Program-made: the position numbers and the translations under genes
Shown here: in pieces, positions 21,511 through 32,515 of the stretch
Numbering within the stretch: position 1 is the stretch's first letter
Layout of the letters: each line of letters begins with the position of its first letter
Assembly: GCF_000227135.1 (NCBI RefSeq)
Contig: NC_018245.1
Coordinates: 250,628-314,627 of the forward strand
Length of the DNA stretch: 64,000 bases
Source of the DNA: Leishmania donovani
Lineage: Eukaryota; Euglenozoa; Kinetoplastea; Trypanosomatida; Trypanosomatidae
Direction: 5' to 3'
Notes under the pieces: generated by a model
Database searches by the model: none
Told to the model about the DNA's origin: nothing
The model's input: only the letters and a program-made list of their open reading frames with translations

Positions 21511-22249
21511 AACTCTGCAGCCCACGTTCCCGGGACGAGTGGGCGATGGGCCCCGTGGCCTTGATGTGTTTAACCGCGAGCAGGTGCATGAGACGGGGGG
21601 CGCTGTGCGAAGAGAGCACGCACTCGCAGAACAGCAGGAAGACGGGGTGACGCTACGGGCACGCGATGGGGGCACGGCCCCACCGACAGGGTAGGCTCAG
21701 CAGAGCACCGAGCGGTGCGCTGCACGTGTGAGGCGCCTTTTCTTGACTGCTAGAGCTGCGGCTCCCCTTCATTTGGATGGCGCCTCTGTCATCGCTGCTG
21801 CCCTCACGGGCTGCCTCCGCACAGTCATGCAGTCAACGCGGAGCCACATCACTCCGTGACTCACCTGTCATGTGTGATCCACGGCCCGTTGCATAAAATC
21901 CGGCGAAAACCCCGCTTACAGGCCGAGCCGTTATCCTTCATGGCAAAGGCGAAGGCGCGCAACTGATGACGCGGAGAGGAAGTTGAGACCGGAAGCCGAA
22001 AGGGCGGGTGGGCCCGCGCACTCTCGTCCGTATACTGGCTCAGGCGGTACACGCGTGTCGGTGCTCTTGTGAAAGGGCGGCGAAAAAAATACGCACTCTA
22101 TAACTGCCCGTGTGGCCCTCTCGGTGTGTAGGCGGCTCGACCGCGCACACACACACACAACGCCTCCCACAAGCCGGATCGACTGAGACCAATGTGCCGA
22201 CTCGCTCCATGACCTCCGCGGAGCCCGCCCCCCTACCCCTCTCTCGCAC

Positions 22250-22292
22250 ACATCCCCCATTCTCCCTCCCTCTCTTCCTCACGCTGGCGAAG
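22250..22292 (+). promoter_or_regulatory. Probable spliced-leader acceptor for the PPP4R1-like gene
   Basis: A C/T-rich tract is followed by the first AG at 22291-22292, about 49 nt before the ATG at 22341. Inferred only. Confidence 0.45.
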
Positions 22293-22340
22293 GAACGGAA
22301 GTATTCACACACTTACACAACACACGAAACAGAACGGAAA

Positions 22341-24476
22341 ATGCCGACCGAACTGCTTGACGACTCCACCCAGGACGCGGAGGAGGAGTTTATCTTCAAC
22401 GAGTACGCCATCGATGACAGCCTCGACCCGCTGAACCGGCTCTTGATGTACTATCAGTCGGACTTCTCGTTGCAGCGGCTCGTGCTCGTACGCGAGCTCG
22501 CCTCGACCGCGCAATTCGCCGGGTACGCCGAAAGCGCGCGCTCCATTGTGCCGCTGCTGACGACCTTCACCCAAGACGCTGAGCCCGTGGTGAGGCAGGC
22601 TCTGGTAGAGCAGCTGTACCCACTCGCGGAGTTCTTCGTGCAGCAGGGCAGTGATGCAGGTTACCAATGCTTGCTGAATGCCTTCCTCCCGACGGCTTTC
22701 GAGCTGCTCGTTGATAAGAATGTGGAGGTCGGCGTTGTGGCGCTAGAAGCGATTCAGAAGCTGGCCCAACTCGTACACAAGGAAGACGTGCAATCGCACT
22801 TGCTTAACGTGGTCATGACCCTCGCCCACGACGAGCGCGCAGAGGATTACCGCGTTGTAGCGGCGCAGCTCTTCAACGACCTCGCGCCACAGTTCGGCAG
22901 CGAGTTCTCAACAACGGTGGTGCTCGGCGAACTGGAGCTGCTCTCAAACGACTCTAGCTTCACCGTGCGCCGTACCGTCGGCAGCAACCTCGGTGGCGTG
23001 TGTGCCGTGCTCACGACGGAGGAGGCGCAGCGGACGGTGCTGTCGCTGTATATCACTCTCTGCGAGGATGAGATCTGGGGCGTGCGGCAGGCCTGTGCCG
23101 AGTCCATTGAAAAGGTGTCGAGTGGGCTGCCCGAGTCAATGCGGGTGCAGTTTATCGTGCCGGCTTTCCAGAAGCTGCTCGAGGACGACTCTCGCTGGGT
23201 GCGCACGCGCGCCTACGAGTCACTAGGCCGCCTCCTCCACACACTTCGTAGTGAAGACATCAGCCCTGAGCTGCTGCGCCTCTTCACCGACATGGCCTTC
23301 CAGTCCGACAACGTGGAAAGCCCACTCAGCGAGTACTGTGCATACTGCTTTCCAGCTGTGGTGCAGGCTATCGGTCCGTCCCGCTGGAACGAGGTGGCGG
23401 ACGCATACGCGACGATGCTGAAGGACGTGCAGTGGAAAGTGCGCAAGTCCCTCGCATACTCGCTGCACGAAATGGCCGCGCTGCTTGGGACAGCAATCAC
23501 GGAGGAGGCTATTGTGCCAGCCTTTGAGCTGCTGCTGCGCGACCTCGACGACATCAAGCGCGGCGCCGTCCTCAACGCCGAGAAGTTTCTCGCTCTAGTC
23601 ACGCCCGCCACGCGCGACCGTCTTGTGCCCCTTCTGTGCCATGTGCCGCTAGAGAGCGAGAACTGGCGGCTGCGCAACGAGGTGGCGAAGCGCATCGGCG
23701 CCGTCGCCGTGCTGCTCTCGCCTGACAGCCCCTCTTTTCCTTCTGTACTGGCGCTGGTGTCGCGACTGCTCGATGATAGTGTTATGGAAGTGCGCACCTC
23801 CACATACGAGCCGGTCGCAATCATCCTTAAGCACCTGCGTTCGGCCAATGACGAGAAGTACCAGAACTACCTTGCCTCCATTGTGAAGCTTGCGACGGCG
23901 TACAGCTTCCGTGGGCGGCAGATGTTCGCCTACGTCACGGAGCAGGTCGTTAAGGTTGGTGCCGACGACGTACTCGAGAGCGCGCTGCTTGACGGGATTG
24001 TGAAGCTGGCAATGGACCCCGTCGTCAACACGCGCCTTGTCGTTGACAACGTGGCGGGCCGCACCATCCTGCGCAACCACAAGTGGGCGGGGAATAACAA
24101 GGTGCAGGAAGCGGTCGCGGTTCTGCAGCAGCAGGCAGCTTCGCAGGAAGAGGCGGACGCGGCGGCCGAGGCCGCTGAGGCAGCCGTGGCAAATACCCAA
24201 ATATTGAATGGCAACGAGGGCGGCGGCGGCGAGGCTGGCAGTTTGGAGATGCAGCAGGACGAGGAGCAGCAAGCTGACGGCGGCGCCCCCTCCCCGGCGC
24301 TGCAGGCCGGCCCTGATGGCGTGGCCGCTGGAGCGGGAGGTACTGGGGGTGAAGACGAAGCCGACCCGCCGTGCGGTCTGTGGCCGCAGGGCGTGCCAAC
24401 CATGTCCGCAGAAGCTCCTGGTGGCAGTAGTAGTGTAGTCTCATTAGGTGGTACTGCGGTTGTAGGCGATATTTAA
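22341..24476 (+). CDS. HEAT-repeat phosphatase regulatory subunit, PPP4R1-like
   Basis: A 711-residue protein made of tandem HEAT repeats (about residues 30-590) and a low-complexity Ala/Gly/Gln/Glu tail. It would be annotated broadly as a PP2A regulatory A subunit, but the details fit protein phosphatase 4 regulatory subunit 1 better. These are DPLNRLLMYYQSDFSLQR near the N-terminus (PPP4R1 has a similar PLGRL segment), DEIWGVRQACAESI at about 243, and DDSRWVRTRAYESLG at about 283, which parallel the WGVRKACAE and SRWVR repeats of PPP4R1. Such proteins scaffold the PP4 catalytic subunit and its substrates. The open frame extends 77 codons upstream, but that part is 5' UTR-like (Pro/His-rich), and ATG 22341 begins the conserved acidic N-terminus. 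HEAT phosphatase-regulator identity is secure; the PP4 assignment is likely. Confidence 0.88.
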   Translation: MPTELLDDSTQDAEEEFIFNEYAIDDSLDPLNRLLMYYQSDFSLQRLVLVRELASTAQFAGYAESARSIVPLLTTFTQDAEPVVRQALVEQLYPLAEFFVQQGSDAGYQCLLNAFLPTAFELLVDKNVEVGVVALEAIQKLAQLVHKEDVQSHLLNVVMTLAHDERAEDYRVVAAQLFNDLAPQFGSEFSTTVVLGELELLSNDSSFTVRRTVGSNLGGVCAVLTTEEAQRTVLSLYITLCEDEIWGVRQACAESIEKVSSGLPESMRVQFIVPAFQKLLEDDSRWVRTRAYESLGRLLHTLRSEDISPELLRLFTDMAFQSDNVESPLSEYCAYCFPAVVQAIGPSRWNEVADAYATMLKDVQWKVRKSLAYSLHEMAALLGTAITEEAIVPAFELLLRDLDDIKRGAVLNAEKFLALVTPATRDRLVPLLCHVPLESENWRLRNEVAKRIGAVAVLLSPDSPSFPSVLALVSRLLDDSVMEVRTSTYEPVAIILKHLRSANDEKYQNYLASIVKLATAYSFRGRQMFAYVTEQVVKVGADDVLESALLDGIVKLAMDPVVNTRLVVDNVAGRTILRNHKWAGNNKVQEAVAVLQQQAASQEEADAAAEAAEAAVANTQILNGNEGGGGEAGSLEMQQDEEQQADGGAPSPALQAGPDGVAAGAGGTGGEDEADPPCGLWPQGVPTMSAEAPGGSSSVVSLGGTAVVGDI

Positions 24477-26938
24477 TCACGCAACTCTCCCTGTATCCCT
24501 CTCCGGTCCTCTCCATTTTGTGCGTGCGTGCACGACCGCGTGTTTGGATGAGTGTGCCCTTTCCACTGGGGCCGCGAGCCCACCCCCTCCCCGCCCCGGC
24601 CCTCTCTCTCTTTCTCTCTCCGCCACCACTCCTCTTCCTCCTTCCGCAACGGCCTCGTGCTGTGCACCGAAGCAACATCAGCCAAGTCGGTACTGGGCCG
24701 CTGTGTTGTATGCCGCATTATATCTGCATAACTGCCTGTGATCTGTTTGTGTGTGTGTGTGTATGCCTGTATATGTTTGTGTGTAAAAGTTGGAGGGCAC
24801 TGATCCGCCCGCGTATGGGGCGGGAGATGATGGCATTTTTCGTATAGTCATTGCGATCCAGGGATGGTGGGGAGGAGGTGGGGCAACACCCCTGGGGTGT
24901 TTTGTGTTTGTTTCTTGCGTGTGTGTATGTGCCGATCGTCGCACCTTCGCTCCGCACCCACTTGTATGTATACACTCGCGTAAAGCAGGATGCGTGTTGG
25001 TGGAGCGGAGGGCCGAGAAGGGAAAAACAGCTCGAGACGCGGACATATAAGGGGGAGGGAGAAGGATGGAACATGCACAGACGACAGAGGAGAGAGGTAG
25101 TGATAGCCTTGTTTCTGTGTGTGTTTGTTGGCATGTAGGTCACTTGGCCCCCCCCCCCACAAACACACGCACACACAAGAAAGGGATGAGGGAAGGAGGC
25201 GAGCAGGCGAGGTGGCAGGAGGAGGCCGACGCGAAGGTGCACAACGGCAACGAAAGCATGCTAACACCACTAATTTAAAGGGATGTCGTAGACGGCTACA
25301 CAGCGAAGAAAGGGATCTACTGATGGTCAGTGTGTAGGCGTGTATGCACGTAGACCCGTATGCGTTTGTGTGGGTGTGGGTGTGGGTGTGTAGTGGTGCG
25401 CAGAGGGAGGGGGGGCGAGGTGTTTGCTGCCAGGAACCCCTCCTTCTCAACCCATCCCCCCACCCACACACGCACGCATACATATACTCCGTACTTGCTC
25501 ACCCTCCTTCTCCCTCCTGCCCCGTCACACCCGCAGACTCATGTGCGTGGATGGCGGCGAGCCCGAACAGCACACAAGCATGCATACAAGCGCATTCATT
25601 TTTGTTTTTATTTTTTTTTGTTTTCCTCTCTCCCTTTCTACCACTCGTCCCACTGCAGCGGGTGACGCCACGCATTGTGTGCGTGTCGGTGTGGGTGTGT
25701 AGGTGGGTGAGGCTATGTATGTCCTTGTCAGCCTGTACTTCTATGGCACATTCCTCCTCCTCCCTCCCTCCCGACCGACCGACCGCCGCTCTTTGTTGTT
25801 CTTTGGTGTTGTCTGTGCAACGCTCGACTATGGATGCGTATGTCTTTGCGGATATGTGTCCGTGCAGCCGGTCTCGTGCTTCGCGCCCGTTTTCTTTATG
25901 GGGAGGGAGGGAACGCACTTCTCCCTCCTCGCCATCCTTGCCACTCTCGCAGCATTTGGCTTTGGGGAGGAGGGGCGCGACGCTTGCCGACGGCCCCTCG
26001 GTAATGTAAGTGGTAGTGATGACGTTGGCGACGGCCGGTATCGACTTCTTTTTGTCTCTATGATCTCATATATATATATATATGTCATCTTAGTGTGTTC
26101 TGTGTATCTCCCCCATCCCCTCTCCATCCCTCCCTTTCTTCCTCTTTGTGTGTTTCGTGTCTCTGCCTCAAAAATGAGCGTGTGTCTGCGTGAAGCTGAA
26201 GCTGTTTCAAGGATCTCGTTGCTTGGTTGCTGATGTGGGTGTCGGTCTGTGCGTGTGTGTGTGTCTGCGTGTGTGTGCGTGTGTCTTATGTACGAGAAGT
26301 GAGCGCGCCCCTTGTGTGTGTTTTGTAGAGGTAAGCGTGTCCACCTCCCTTCTCATCTGCCATAATGCAAGAAAGGAAAAGAGCAAAAAAGGTACGACAA
26401 CCCGCATGGCGTCACAGTCGACAGTACAGCGTGAAAAAAAAAAAAACAGGAGGAGGGGTGACGGGAAAGGCCCCCGCACGCGAACGCCTTTCTCACCGGC
26501 TTTCTCTCTGCCCTCAATCCGGTCGCAATAGCGTCTCCCTGCCCCCGCGCCTCTCTCGCCCCACGCCCGGTGCTGTCGAGGTTTGACGTCGACGTGCAGC
26601 GAGGGAATGCACCATGTATGCGACTTCCCCCGTTGTTCGTCGATGTGGGTGCGTTGCAGTTTGCTTTTCTAAGTGCCTGGCAGCCGCTGACTCTCCACCA
26701 CCCCTGCCCTGCCCCTGCCCCCCCCCCTCCCTTCCTCCCTCTGCGCACGGCACCGTATCGAACCATACACGCGCGGGTCACCCGCCCCCTCCTCATCATT
26801 TTGCTTCCCCTCACACCGTTGATGACCTTGGCAGGAAGGATCTCGGGCTCTTTGAAGCACACACCGAGAAGTACACCTACCGATACACGGGTATGAGAGG
26901 CAGGAGGCTGCTGTCATGGTCGGCGTCCGCCGAGAAAA
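24477..26938. other. Intergenic spacer, no gene seen
   Basis: About 2.5 kb with TG and CA runs, C-runs, a (TA)n block near 26070-26084 and poly-A near 26434. Its open frames are translations of these tracts. A C/T-rich tract ending in an AG near 26833 may be the trans-splice acceptor for the next gene. Confidence 0.6.
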
Positions 26939-29443
26939 ATGCGCAGAGAGGATTGCAGCCGAGCCGAGCCACGTCGGCATCGCCTCCCTCCTCTACCCCG
27001 CCACCCTGAAGCTTCAAATGGCCTTTGTGCCGGCATCGACCGTCCGCAGCCGCATCCACAACTGCACTTTACACGGCCGCCTACAACCTCTGGCGCACCG
27101 TCAGCTCACCGCCGCCAGAGCGACAGCTCACAGCTGAGACCAGCGGGACGGGGAAATGCTGTAGGCCGTGCAGCCGCTGAACTGCGCCATACAGGCATGA
27201 AACCGCTGCTCTCCCGTCGACCGCCTGCACCGTTCACCAACTCCTCCAGAGCGATGGCACGCTCCTCAGAATTTGCTCCAGGAGCTGCTGACGCTGCCGC
27301 CACCGTGGCTACGCTCAACTGTGGAGCGGCATTGGATGAGCAGCCGCCAGTAGCAGCTGAGCGTGCTTCGTCAACGTCATCGCCGCTGTCATTGCCGTAC
27401 GCACAGCCTGCAACTGCTGCAGGCGTGACGCCGTTGTTCAACCCACACCCTCCTCCCTCATCACCATCGCCAGCAGAGGAGGGTTTGCCTGGTCGATATC
27501 GCACGACCGCCATGCAGTTCATCAAGGCTATAGAGAGGCTGAATCGCATGACTTCCACGACCTGCAGCGCGGATGCCACCTCATTCTTCGCTCTGACCGA
27601 AGAGAGGACCGCGAGCGGCAAAGTCGGCGTTCGAAAGATGGCGCGTGTACCTCTGCTGCCCCTCACACTCTGCACGGACGGGGCGACCGTAATACTTGTG
27701 GATCCCAATGGCACAGAACGACACGGCAACTACTTGAAAGCTGTTGACGGGTTCCACCAGTACTCAGCAGCGTTCACGAGCGCCGCCTCGAGTCACGGCA
27801 GCGCCGCACCCTCTGTATCACCACACCCGCCCTCGAACGTGCTGTGGTGGGCCTTGAGTGATCTGCAGCAGACGCCTTGTGCAGTACCACTCACCACGGC
27901 ACGCGCGTCGCTCTCCGTGGAGCGCCTTATCAGCGGCAACGATAGCGTGAACAAAGATCAGAGCTTCACTCAGCCGAGGCCCGCGCACGCTCCGGGGCGC
28001 GAGACTTCACCAACCATGGGACCTGCGAAGACGACGGCGACGTTCGCCGCCATTCAACCGTGCCGGCTCACCCTTCGCTACGGAGAGCCGCTCGCGCTGG
28101 TCTTCGCCAGCGCCGGTGCACGAGTTGGGGCTGAAGCGGCCGCGGACGTGCCGCCATGGTCCACTGCAAATGAATCAACTGGTCAGCGAGAAGGCTCCCC
28201 CCACGTCGGCTACAACCTCCTGCGCGACGTTTACCACGGCTATCTTCCATCGTTTCTCGAGTTCCTCTACCCAAACGGAGGCATCATGCTGCGTGGGTGT
28301 TGGTGTGCTGTATCAACCAGTGCCGCGGATGAACCGATGGCACCGTCCGTGAAGCCGTTTTCCCAGCAACAGCAGCAGGTGTCACGAGCAACAGTATCGT
28401 TAAGGGATGGTGGCGGTGGAGCTGCGCCGCGTTCCTCGTCTCGTTCTCCCACGTCACGAGGCGAACAGGGATTGCTTGTCACAACGGTGCCGATGCCACT
28501 CCTCGGCTGGTCACCACAATCCACCGGCCCGGTGCCCATCGCTCGAAGGGACAACGACGCCGGCGCAGTCGATGAAGAAACGTTCATGCCGTCTTTTCGA
28601 CCAACCGCCGTGCCTCCACCACGGCGCTCGCCAGCTACGAACACTGTGGTCGATCTTGGTGCGGCCACGTGCAAGCGGACAACGTTGCCAGACGCTGTCT
28701 TGCAGCTTCCGCCTGCTGTCCTGCGCTTCCTGGCACAGGACGGCGGCAGGACGAGCGTGGCCTCGGCAATCATCCCGGGCGGCCCTCGCGCTTACCTGTC
28801 GTCGTCGCCGCCGCCTCCTTCTCAGCCTACGACAACGGCGGCAGCACCGTCCCTGCGGCTTACCCTGCGCCGCGTCGAAAGCCATAGCGAACCGGATGTG
28901 TGCGCCACTGACTTTGGCGCCGATGAGTCCGCCTCTGCCGCCTACGACTTCGACTCTTACCGTGTGCACGCCGGTGGGGACTGTCGTGGTATCCATGACA
29001 GCAACCTTCAAGGGTCGCAGCTGCAACAGCAGTGGCAAGCTCGCAACGGTTTTGGTCTCGTCTACGTGAGTGCCTTGCTTCACACGCCATCTCAGCCACC
29101 ACCACCGATGGGCATGGCTGGAAAGCCGTCAGTCGCGTGCGAGTCCGTCATGGTGCTCACACCAGCTGGACATGTCGAGCTGGTGGTGCCTGCGACATCC
29201 CACGCTGCTGCTCGACCTATCACGATCACCGATGTACAGTATAGTCTCTTGCGCAGCGCCGTCGGCTGCTCCTTGCACCTTCGTGACGAGGAAGTCGCCT
29301 TCACCTACGCCCCAGGTACCCCCGATCTCCACGGAGCGACGGTGGTGGACGCGGCACACGTGGTGCTGCGGCTACGACGACGCGCCTCACGCGCACATCT
29401 CGAGGCCGCGAGGCAGCAGGTGCAAGGGGTGGGAAAGGGGTGA
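26939..29443 (+). CDS. Unrecognised protein (hypothetical)
   Basis: An 834-codon frame from ATG 26939. The first 86 residues are Arg/Pro/His-rich and could be untranslated, in which case the start is ATG 27197 (748 residues). I recognise no family. An ordered N-terminal segment runs from YRTTAMQFIKAIERLN through LTLCTDGATVILVDPNGTER to YLKAVDGFHQYSAAF. A second lies around LRYGEPLALVF and NLLRDVYHGYLPSFLEFLYP, and a third near the C-terminus around SVMVLTPAGHVELVVPA and AHVVLRLRRRASRAHLEAAR. The alternating hydrophobic beta-type segments, such as DGATVILVDPNGTERHGNY, recall small beta-sheet modules like polo-box-type folds, but this is only an impression. Between them are Ser/Pro/Thr/Ala-rich linkers. 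No membrane segment or signal peptide is seen. Confidence 0.75.
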   Translation: MRREDCSRAEPRRHRLPPLPRHPEASNGLCAGIDRPQPHPQLHFTRPPTTSGAPSAHRRQSDSSQLRPAGRGNAVGRAAAELRHTGMKPLLSRRPPAPFTNSSRAMARSSEFAPGAADAAATVATLNCGAALDEQPPVAAERASSTSSPLSLPYAQPATAAGVTPLFNPHPPPSSPSPAEEGLPGRYRTTAMQFIKAIERLNRMTSTTCSADATSFFALTEERTASGKVGVRKMARVPLLPLTLCTDGATVILVDPNGTERHGNYLKAVDGFHQYSAAFTSAASSHGSAAPSVSPHPPSNVLWWALSDLQQTPCAVPLTTARASLSVERLISGNDSVNKDQSFTQPRPAHAPGRETSPTMGPAKTTATFAAIQPCRLTLRYGEPLALVFASAGARVGAEAAADVPPWSTANESTGQREGSPHVGYNLLRDVYHGYLPSFLEFLYPNGGIMLRGCWCAVSTSAADEPMAPSVKPFSQQQQQVSRATVSLRDGGGGAAPRSSSRSPTSRGEQGLLVTTVPMPLLGWSPQSTGPVPIARRDNDAGAVDEETFMPSFRPTAVPPPRRSPATNTVVDLGAATCKRTTLPDAVLQLPPAVLRFLAQDGGRTSVASAIIPGGPRAYLSSSPPPPSQPTTTAAAPSLRLTLRRVESHSEPDVCATDFGADESASAAYDFDSYRVHAGGDCRGIHDSNLQGSQLQQQWQARNGFGLVYVSALLHTPSQPPPPMGMAGKPSVACESVMVLTPAGHVELVVPATSHAAARPITITDVQYSLLRSAVGCSLHLRDEEVAFTYAPGTPDLHGATVVDAAHVVLRLRRRASRAHLEAARQQVQGVGKG

Positions 29444-30542
29444 GGCTCTGGAGGAAAAAATGGAGAGCAACTGAAGTGAGGCCATGCCTGCCCCTGGCTC
29501 ACGCCTCGCCCACATCCACCACCTGCCCCTCCACCCACGTACGTGCGTACACACTTCATGCGTCTCCTCCTCTACCGCCATGCCGTACGACTAGCAAACA
29601 CACACACACACACACACGGGCACTCAAACACGAATAGGCACCCGATGGAGCGCATCTCCGCACCCTGCGTTGTAATCAAGGCGAACGAAAGAAGAAAGCG
29701 CCACACGGCTGGGCCGCTGATGACGGCCGTTTTCGTTGCGAAACTTTGCCTCGATCCTGATCAGTGCTCACGCGCGCCCTCATCAACGGCACACCCTCCG
29801 ACCCACCCACCCTTGACTGAGCAGGTGAACTGCACTGACGCCCCGCACCTCTTTCAAGTCAGTGATCATGCCGCTCTAGCATCATCAGTGCTCTCGTGCA
29901 AGCTACTACTTTCACCATCAAACCTTTTGACCCGCTTCCCTTTCCTTTGACGGCCTATGTCCTGCAACTACGCCTTCTCACTATACGCACGCGCGCGCGC
30001 GCGCATGCACCTGCCTATATATCCCTGCACGCCATCACACCTGTGGGGCTCCACACATCCTCGGCCCCTGGCCCCTTTCCTTTCTGGGCAACGCGAATTC
30101 ACAGAAATCCCTCGCCACTTCCCCCACCCCCTTTGCTCAGCCAACACTCAGCCCAGACCACCTCATTCCCCTATTCCCTTTTTTCTTCTTCAAGGCATCA
30201 CCGCCACTTTAATCCTTTCCTCTGTTTCTCGTGTCGTTTGCTGAGCTGATCGCAGCACACACCTTCACGCGCGCGCGCACACACCACCGTAAACCCTGGC
30301 ACGACGCGTCACTGCGACAAGCACAAAACAGGAGAACAACAGCCTTACAGGAACAGGGACGCCAATAAAACGAACACGACAACAACCGTCACACAGACGC
30401 TCACTTGGCTATACACACCCCACCCCCCTTCCGCCCCCCACTGCCCACTCCAGAGCTCAGTATCTCCTGCCTTGCCGCGCATACACGCCGCTTTTACCTC
30501 AGGAATACAGGCACTCCCTTCTCGCACACGTACTGTGGAACC
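29444..30542. other. Intergenic spacer before citrate synthase copy 1
   Basis: C/T-rich with CA, GC-alternating (near 29990-30004) and T tracts; no gene seen. Only the last 29 nt before the ATG (30514-30542) are shared with the upstream flank of the second citrate synthase gene. Confidence 0.6.
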
Positions 30543-31994
30543 ATGCGCGCTCTTCGCTGCTCCATAATTCGCGGCGTCGCCGGTCTCCGCATGGCGTCAT
30601 CGGTATTGGATGAGATGAAGGAGCAGATGCTGAGGCGCAGCAAAGAAGACCAGAAGAAGATCGGCGACCTCAGGAAGAAGCACGGCCATGAGAAGCTGTG
30701 CGACGCCACCATCGATGCGGTGTACGGCGGCATGCGTGGCATCACCGGCCTCGTGTACGAGCCATCACTGCTGGACTCCGCGGAGGGNNNNNNNNNNNNN
30801 NNNNNNNNNNNNNNNNNNNNNNNNNNNNNNNNNNNNNNNNNNNNNNNNNNNNNNNNNNNNNNNNNNNNNNNNNNNNNNNNNNNNNNNNNNNNNNNNNNNN
30901 NNNNNNNNNNNNNNNNNNNNNNNNNNNNNNNNNNNNNNNNNNNNNNNNNNNNNNNNNNNNNNNNNNNNNNNNNNNNNNNNNNNNNNNNNNNNNNNNNNNN
31001 NNNNNNNNNNNNNNNNNNNNNNNNNNNNNNNNNNNNNNNNNNNNNNNNNNNNNNNNNNNNNNNNNNNNNNNNNNNNNNNNNNNNNNNNNNNNNNNNNNNN
31101 NNNNNNNNNNNNNNNNNNNNNNNNNNNNNNNNNNNNNNNNNNNNNNNNNNNNNNNNNNNNNNNNNNNNNNNNNNNNNNNNNNNNNNNNNNNNNNNNNNNN
31201 NNNNNNNNNNNNNNNNNNNNNNNNNNNNNNNNNNNNNNNNNNNNNNNNNNNNNNNNNNNNNNNNNNNNNNNNNNNNNNNNNNNNNNNNNNNNNNNNNNNN
31301 NNNNNNNNNNNNNNNNNNNNNNNNNNNNNNNNNNNNNNNNNNNNNNNNNNNNNNNNNNNNNNNNNNNNNNNNNNNNNNNNNNNNNNNNNNNNNNNNNNNN
31401 NNNNNNNNNNNNNNNNNNGACCCCTACCTCGCCTTCAGCGCTGGCCTGAACGGTCTTGCTGGCCCGCTGCATGGGCTGGCGAACCAGGAGGTGCTGAAAT
31501 ACCTGTTTAGCATGCAGGAGCGTGTGAAGGCGGACGGCGTGAACGTGAATGATGAGGCAGCGCTGGAGAAAGCGCTGACCAAGTACACGTGGGAGCTGCT
31601 CAACTCCGGCCAGGTGGTGCCCGGCTACGGCCACGCGGTGCTGCGCAAGGTGGACCCGCGCTACACCTGCCAGCGCAACTTCTGTCTGCGCCACAACTTC
31701 CAGGACGACCTGTTCAAGCTGGTTAACACCATCTACAAGATCATGCCCGGCATCCTGAAGGAGCACGGCAAGACCAAGAACCCCTACCCCAACGTCGACG
31801 CGCACTCCGGCGTGCTACTGCAGCATTACGGACTGACGGAGCAGAACTACTACACGGTGTTGTTTGGCCTGTCGCGCCAGATGGGCGTATTGGCCGGCGT
31901 CGTCTGGGACCGCCTGCAGGGCCGCCCGCTCGAGCGTCCGAAGTCGATCACGACGGAGATGCTCGCAAAGAAATACCTGTGCAACTCCTTGTGA
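30543..31994 (+). CDS. Citrate synthase, mitochondrial, copy 1 (interrupted by an assembly gap)
   Basis: Citrate synthase condenses acetyl-CoA and oxaloacetate in the mitochondrial TCA cycle. The ends are present: an Arg-rich presequence-like N-terminus (MRALRCSIIRGVAGLRMASS), and, after 631 Ns, the C-terminal part from DPYLAFSAGLNGLAGPLHGL. That part includes VVPGYGHAVLRK with the conserved active-site His, VDAHSGVLLQHYG with the catalytic Asp, and the C-terminal ERPKS segment. By comparison with copy 2 the missing part should be 592 nt, so the gap is oversized by 39 nt; the frame happens to be kept. In the readable parts it differs from copy 2 at nine residues, and it keeps the general citrate synthase consensus at YTCQR and QNYYTVLFG. 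It ends NSL, not a canonical glycosomal signal. Confidence 0.93.
   Translation: MRALRCSIIRGVAGLRMASSVLDEMKEQMLRRSKEDQKKIGDLRKKHGHEKLCDATIDAVYGGMRGITGLVYEPSLLDSAEXXXXXXXXXXXXXXXXXXXXXXXXXXXXXXXXXXXXXXXXXXXXXXXXXXXXXXXXXXXXXXXXXXXXXXXXXXXXXXXXXXXXXXXXXXXXXXXXXXXXXXXXXXXXXXXXXXXXXXXXXXXXXXXXXXXXXXXXXXXXXXXXXXXXXXXXXXXXXXXXXXXXXXXXXXXXXXXXXXXXXXXXXXXXXXXXXXXXXXXXXXXXXXXXXXXDPYLAFSAGLNGLAGPLHGLANQEVLKYLFSMQERVKADGVNVNDEAALEKALTKYTWELLNSGQVVPGYGHAVLRKVDPRYTCQRNFCLRHNFQDDLFKLVNTIYKIMPGILKEHGKTKNPYPNVDAHSGVLLQHYGLTEQNYYTVLFGLSRQMGVLAGVVWDRLQGRPLERPKSITTEMLAKKYLCNSL
30788..31418. other. Assembly gap (631 N) inside citrate synthase copy 1
   Basis: A run of N. The distance between the conserved flanks in the second gene predicts 592 nt of real sequence. 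Confidence 0.98.
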
Positions 31995-32480
31995 GGCAGC
32001 GTGAGGTCATGTACACTTGGCGGACAGGCCAGGGAGACAGAGGAGGAGATCGGCAGAGTCGCAAGTTGTTCTCTACAGATATAATTTCGACCTCTTGTAT
32101 CGACAATAGAAACCGCTGTCCCAAGCTCTCCTCCCCCCCCCCCTGTGCCACGGCCAGGATGTTCACGACGACACCTAGCCGCATCCTTGACTGTTCGCAG
32201 ACGGCTTAGCAGACACACGCGCACACACGGACGCACGCCGCCCCGAATCGAAAGGAGGCAGGCGATGGGGGCTGGCTGGGTGAGCGGCGAGAGGTCCCCA
32301 AACTGTAGCGCATGGAGCCGAGAGGCGGGGTGCGGAGGGGGCGAAGGGGTTGAGAAGCAGAAGAACTCCGTTGTGCGAGGGCCGAGGGTGTACCACATGT
32401 ACGCACGTGTGACGTGAAAGAGGAGTCGTGGGTACCGTGGATGCGCGTGGTGTTATTAGTTCTGTCGTTGTGGTGCAGCA

Positions 32481-32515
32481 TATATACATATGTATATATA
32501 TATATATATATATAT
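32481..32515. repeat. (TA)n microsatellite
   Basis: Mostly TA repeats with CA and TG interruptions, in the inferred 3' UTR of citrate synthase copy 1. Confidence 0.9.

Larger units (their letters stand above)
18529..22340. other. Retroposon-rich intergenic region
   Basis: About 3.8 kb without an intact gene. The base composition differs from other spacers: balanced, GC-rich and non-repetitive, rather than pyrimidine tracts. It contains a SIDER-like block on the left, a decayed reverse transcriptase on the minus strand on the right, and one copy of a 442-nt repeat. The stretch 21,700-22,250 has no recognisable content until the PPP4R1-like gene's 5' UTR. Confidence 0.6.

Noticed and set aside
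18529..22340. tRNA, snoRNA or CRISPR content
   Set aside because: No cloverleaf with an identifiable anticodon, no box C/D pattern I could confirm, and no regularly spaced repeats; CRISPR is not expected in a eukaryote.
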